A DNA stretch of 64,000 nucleotides from Xanthomonas sp. NCPPB 1128 (GTDB taxonomy: Bacteria > Pseudomonadota > Gammaproteobacteria > Xanthomonadales > Xanthomonadaceae). Of this stretch, positions 63,577 to 64,000 are shown piece by piece. Numbering within the stretch: position 1 is the first letter of the stretch; the number at the start of each line of letters is the position of its first letter. Location: contig NZ_LFME01000001.1 of assembly GCF_001043115.1 (NCBI RefSeq), positions 310,001-374,000 of the forward strand, written 5' to 3'. Under the pieces are notes generated by a model that made no database searches, was not told the DNA's origin, and was given only the letters and a program-made list of their open reading frames with translations. Made by a program: the position numbers and the translations under genes.

Positions 63577-64000
63577 ATGCCGGAGCCGTCCCTACGCCAG
63601 CAGTTGCAGGTCCATGCCCGGCAATGCCCGGACCAGGCCGAGGTCGCCGCGCAGTTCCTGGCCTTGCTCGACGACACCGCCGATCCGTTCGTGCGCGACC
63701 GCCTGGATGGCCATCTCACCGGCTCGGCCTGGCTGGTCAGCGCCGACGGCACGCGCACCCTGCTGACCCACCACCGCAAGCTGCAGCGCTGGCTGCAACT
63801 GGGCGGGCACGCCGACGGCGACCGCGATCTGGCGCGGGTGGCACTGAAGGAGGCCGAGGAAGAATCCGGGCTGCCCGGCCTGGCACTGGAGGATGGTGCG
63901 ATCTTCGACCTGGACCGCCACTGGATTCCCGCCCGCGGCGAGGTATCAGGACACTGGCATTACGACGCGCGCTACGTGGTCCGCGCCGGCGTCGACGAGG
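63577..64000 (+). CDS. NUDIX hydrolase, truncated by the window edge
   Basis: About 141 residues are visible. N-terminal helical part, then WLVSADGTRTLLTHHRKLQR and the Nudix box GGHADGDRDLARVALKEAEE, continuing ESGLPGL, near residues 76-102. The usual R-E of the box is K-E and the first Glu position is Asp, so metal binding should be largely kept. The family hydrolyses nucleoside diphosphates linked to other groups; substrate unknown. It is divergent from the APC permease; GATAAT at 63544-63549 is a possible -10. Confidence 0.85.
   Translation, partial: MPEPSLRQQLQVHARQCPDQAEVAAQFLALLDDTADPFVRDRLDGHLTGSAWLVSADGTRTLLTHHRKLQRWLQLGGHADGDRDLARVALKEAEEESGLPGLALEDGAIFDLDRHWIPARGEVSGHWHYDARYVVRAGVDE

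Overview
This 64 kb window is high-GC, densely coding gammaproteobacterial chromosome, most likely from Xanthomonas or a close Xanthomonadaceae relative. The basis is the Xanthomonas-like protein sequences, the gene neighbourhoods (xylBA plus sugar porter, pcnB-folK-panBC, trpR-like-hisGDCBHAFI), GTAG-type REP palindromes and an IS5-type remnant of a kind common in Xanthomonas. This is recognition from memory; no database search was run. Most genes are housekeeping or central metabolism. I found no CRISPR array, prophage, secretion system or rRNA operon.

Layout: (1) 0.6-5 kb, xylose module: xylulokinase, xylose isomerase, sugar porter. (2) 5-8.2 kb, a secreted sedolisin-type peptidase (minus) and folE2 behind a Zur-like palindrome, closed by a shared terminator. 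(3) 8.2-14 kb, tRNA-Glu(CTC) divergent from pcnB, then pcnB-folK-panB-panC with overlapping ends, a REP palindrome, and panD-pgi. (4) 14-20.7 kb, a Tat-exported PhoX-type phosphatase with a Pho-box-like site, a GH3 glucan hydrolase and a sodium/sugar symporter. (5) 20.7-24.4 kb, a GAF-GGDEF-EAL protein and a RegB/RegA-type redox two-component pair. (6) 24.5-32.6 kb, ispG, a PAP2 phosphatase, a TPM-domain protein, an amino-acid racemase, and a coupled run of DUF4190-methyltransferase-pyrD-murB-EamA (minus). (7) 32.6-35.2 kb, an ALDH7-type dehydrogenase, tRNA-Arg(CCT) and a small lipoprotein. (8) 35.4-41.3 kb, threonine biosynthesis: a Thr/Ile-rich leader peptide, thrA, thrB, a 0.9 kb composite inverted repeat element, then thrC. 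(9) 41.3-45.6 kb, a small unknown gene, an FNR-type regulator, hisS and a frameshifted thioredoxin-like gene ending in a REP. (10) 45.7-53.3 kb, a complete histidine operon headed by a TrpR-family regulator over a perfect operator palindrome. (11) 53.3-56.6 kb, a calcineurin-type phosphatase, a small secreted protein, a decayed IS5-type element and a candidate small RNA. (12) 56.7-64 kb, a legumain-like lipoprotein peptidase, methionine-salvage genes mtnC-mtnD-mtnB, three tandem 141-bp repeats, two paralogous APC permeases and the start of a NUDIX gene.

How the parts work together: xylose is imported, isomerised and phosphorylated by one cluster. Pantothenate synthesis is split across two transcription units separated by a REP. 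The thr and his operons appear to use different control logic: ribosome-mediated attenuation for thr and a repressor palindrome overlapping the promoter for his. The least ordinary items are the probable AUC start of pcnB under a promoter shared with tRNA-Glu, the thr leader with mutually exclusive hairpins that would hide the thrA ribosome binding site, the near-leaderless his regulator promoter, the composite palindrome inside thrABC, and the candidate sRNA at 56.5 kb.
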